From assembly GCA_035457505.1 (NCBI GenBank), contig DATIBL010000030.1:1-13366 (forward strand): a DNA stretch of 13,366 nucleotides, given 5' to 3'. The notes below the pieces were generated by a model. That model saw only the letters and a list, made by a program, of their open reading frames with translations, did not search any database and was not told where the DNA came from. The stretch is from DATIBL01 sp035457505 (GTDB taxonomy: Bacteria; Patescibacteriota; Minisyncoccia; Phycocordibacterales; UBA6899). The position numbers were made by a program, and so were the translations under genes. Shown here one piece after another: positions 11,771 through 13,366 of the stretch. Every line of letters starts with the position of its first letter. Position 1 is the first letter of the stretch.

Positions 11771-12553
11771 CTATTCGTGATGGTGCGATCGATGTGACTC
11801 TTCCGTCCAGATCACGAACGTGAATTTCTTCTGTCCGTTCCCAAGGTCGAGTTCGAAGATGGCAGGCTTCCCATCACCGCCTTCGCGGATCATCGTGCCC
11901 CACGATCCGGGTTCATCGTTTGCTGCGCTCGCGGCTGCGGTGGTCGTTCCAGCCGTGCCGTCCTGGTGCGCGTAGATCGTTGCGAGCTCTTCGTAGTCAT
12001 GGGTGTTCGGATGCTGGTTCGGGACCGGATCGTTTGAGTAATCCATGCACGTGCCGAGCGGGGTGTTCGCAAAATTCTCATCCTGGTGATCGAGGCCGAA
12101 CGTGTGTCCGATTTCCTGGCACATGACCAGGTTGCGCCATGCCGGCGTGTTGTACTTCGCGGTGTTGAAGTATGTGTCGTTCATTTTGACCGTTCCTTGG
12201 GCGATGTGCCCGCCGGAGGTCCAGATCGATGCGATGCCGAGCCAGCCGTTGTTGCCATAGCGGCTATTGCAGATCTCGACGCGGCCGGGGATGGCCTTGC
12301 AGTTCTTCGGGCTCGTCATGCCAGTTGTGACGACGGTGTCGAGGACCTCGGATGCGCTCCAGTCTGCCGAAGAGGTCTGGAGATACGCATCCCAGACGCT
12401 TGAGACATTGTCGCCAAGCATGAGTGTGAACGGATTTGCGGTGCGATACCAGTGATACGTGCCCCACGAATGGTCGGCAGAGGCGATGAGCGCGGTGCCG
12501 GCGGCCATGAGGGCGATCGATGCGGTGAGAACGATGCGTGCGGTGCGATGCAT
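11771..12553 (-). CDS. Secreted matrixin-like metalloprotease with QExxHxxGxxH motif
   Basis: The 260-residue protein starts with a Sec signal peptide (hydrophobic residues 7-25, likely cut after ASA near residue 26). A compact protease-like domain follows, centred on QEIGHTFGLDH (146-156) and the Met-turn CMDY (169-172). This is the metzincin HExxHxxGxxH zinc site with the first His replaced by Gln. E147, H150 and H156 remain, so one zinc ligand is missing or changed. As I recall, related uncharacterised proteins carry the same Gln, which would make it a subfamily trait rather than a random loss. Four Cys (85, 95, 145, 169) may form disulfides. A C-terminal module (residues 216-250) ends with the strand FELDLGNGQKKFTFVIW, and the tail is His-rich. 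It is probably an extracellular peptidase or an inactive relative. Strong promoter at 12600-12628; terminator at 11718-11751. Confidence 0.85.
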   Translation of the reverse strand: MHRTARIVLTASIALMAAGTALIASADHSWGTYHWYRTANPFTLMLGDNVSSVWDAYLQTSSADWSASEVLDTVVTTGMTSPKNCKAIPGRVEICNSRYGNNGWLGIASIWTSGGHIAQGTVKMNDTYFNTAKYNTPAWRNLVMCQEIGHTFGLDHQDENFANTPLGTCMDYSNDPVPNQHPNTHDYEELATIYAHQDGTAGTTTAAASAANDEPGSWGTMIREGGDGKPAIFELDLGNGQKKFTFVIWTEESHRSHHHE

Positions 12554-12599
12554 AGGGCTTCGGATATGATTAATGGGCCTCAATAGAATGGTATCCGTG

Positions 12600-12628
12600 A
12601 TGATAGCAATGTGAATGGCGTCTGTCAC
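12600..12628 (-). promoter_or_regulatory. Sigma70-type extended -10 promoter of the metalloprotease gene
   Basis: On the minus strand GTGACA (12628-12623) and TATCAT (12605-12600) lie 17 bases apart, each a 5/6 match to consensus, and TGC precedes the -10 to give an extended box. The leader to the ATG at 12553 would be about 40 bases. Confidence 0.65.
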
Positions 12629-12701
12629 GCCCTCTCGCCGGAGCGGCAGACCTGGGGTAGGATAGAGACATCTTTATCCGGGATCTCGTCACTTTTCATC
12701 T

Positions 12702-13366
12702 ATGACGTTGTTTCGCACCCCGTTTTTCTCTGTGCTCGCCCTCGCGCTCACTGCCGCATGTTTCTCCGGCGTGAATAATTTTTTGACCAAAAGCGCGCTG
12801 TCGGTCATCGGCGACCCGATCCTCTTTACGACCCTGAAGAACGTCGTCGTTGCAGTTGTTCTTGCGGGATTCTTTCTTGTCTGGAAGAAGCGGGAGGAAT
12901 TGCGGGGACTTTCGCGCGCTGATCTCGCGAAGCTTGCCGCGATCGGCGTCATCGGCGGATCGATCCCGTTCGCACTCTTTTTTACCGGACTCTCAATGAC
13001 CTCCGCGCTCTCCGGCGCCCTCATTCACAAGACGCTCGTGCTCTGGATCGCACTCCTTGCGCTTCCGTTCCTCGGCGAGCGGCTCTCACTCCTCTCTGGT
13101 CTCGGCATCGCACTGGTGTTCGGCGCGAATGCGTTCATTGGAGGGTTCAAGGGAGTCACATTCGGGAGTGGGGAGCTTCTCATCCTCGCTGCGACCCTCT
13201 TTTGGGCAACGGAGCAGGTCATCGCGAAGAAAGTTCTCGCGCAGGTCTCTGCAGTCACGGTCGCGTCCGCCCGCATGGTGCTTGGATCGCTGCTTCTGAT
13301 CGGATTTCTCGCGGTGACCGGACGGCTCAGCGGCATCGCAGAGGTGACGCTTCTCGGGTGGGGGTG
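12702..13366 (+). CDS. EamA/DMT-superfamily transporter, 3' end cut by the window
   Basis: The 221 residues present contain the first EamA domain (about 8-140) and the start of the second (about 155 onward). Family-like features are SGVNNFLTKSAL (22-33), the long membrane helix VVVAVVLAGFFLVW (48-61), FALFFTGLSMTSALSGALIHKT (90-111), the LPFLGERLSLLSGLGIALVFGANAFI run (121-146) with the conserved E126, and ILAATLFWATEQVIAKKVL (161-179). EamA proteins are ten-TM exporters or exchangers of amino acids and other metabolites; the substrate is not predictable. The ATG at 12702 gives the usual short cytoplasmic N-terminus before TM1. No Shine-Dalgarno sequence is seen. A TAGGAT hexamer at 12658-12663 is a weak -10 candidate without a -35. 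Divergent from the metalloprotease gene. Confidence 0.9.
   Translation, partial: MTLFRTPFFSVLALALTAACFSGVNNFLTKSALSVIGDPILFTTLKNVVVAVVLAGFFLVWKKREELRGLSRADLAKLAAIGVIGGSIPFALFFTGLSMTSALSGALIHKTLVLWIALLALPFLGERLSLLSGLGIALVFGANAFIGGFKGVTFGSGELLILAATLFWATEQVIAKKVLAQVSAVTVASARMVLGSLLLIGFLAVTGRLSGIAEVTLLGWG

Overview
The window is a compact, gene-dense bacterial chromosome fragment of roughly 57% G+C (estimated by eye). Several proteins point to the Patescibacteria (Candidate Phyla Radiation), although no rRNA or other marker gene is present to prove it. These are a many-TM plus GAF histidine kinase, an extracellular protein joining a cohesin-type domain to a 'THP..WY' Ig-like module, a membrane-anchored protein with the C-x(3)-GxPIMESxPxQC motif, and a small seven-TM protein with a PQ-loop-like opening. 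The lineage call is an inference of moderate strength. No CRISPR array, tRNA, rRNA, insertion sequence or phage gene was seen, and no gene-free stretch exceeds 300 bases.

Layout. Positions 1-268 (minus) hold the start of a membrane-anchored protein that runs off the left edge. Positions 373-987 (minus) encode an Hcp-family tube-like protein that unusually carries a signal peptide. It diverges from trmH (1094-1708, plus), a tRNA/rRNA 2'-O-ribose methyltransferase. A shared hairpin separates trmH from a convergent NfsB-type nitroreductase (1744-2361, minus). That gene has a well-formed promoter ending almost at its ATG and a 19-bp palindrome just upstream. Next comes a 716-residue sensor histidine kinase (2452-4602, minus). 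A translationally coupled pair follows: a class I SAM methyltransferase (5279-6082) and a thermostable-hemolysin-like/GNAT-fold protein (4647-5282), joined by an ATGA overlap. An OmpR/PhoB-type response regulator lies at 6248-6943 (minus).

Divergent from the regulator is a plus-strand gene (7065-9106) for a surface protein: TM anchor, CACHE-like sensor region, two more TMs, cohesin-type domain and Ig-like modules. It is broken by a single-base frameshift at 8138-8140. A seven-TM protein (9118-9684, minus) faces a DedA membrane protein and a BaiN/HI0933 flavoprotein (9834-10442 and 10450-11736, plus, a two-gene operon). The right end holds a secreted matrixin-like metalloprotease with a QExxH rather than HExxH zinc motif (11771-12553, minus) and, divergently, an EamA transporter cut by the window edge (12702 onward).

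The strongest candidate for something undescribed is a small envelope-sensing module around the two-component genes. A nearly identical 18-nt element (ATTTGAWCTTTTCTCGAG) sits on both sides of the response-regulator gene. One copy lies upstream of the methyltransferase operon, the other upstream of the CACHE-cohesin gene. Each copy points toward its target gene and lies 21-22 nt before a -10-like hexamer that lacks a -35. At the second site the element is part of a 22-bp-spaced direct repeat, as expected for a PhoB/OmpR-type dimer pair. This suggests that the histidine kinase and response regulator control the surface protein and the lipid- or small-molecule-modifying operon. It is inference, but testable.
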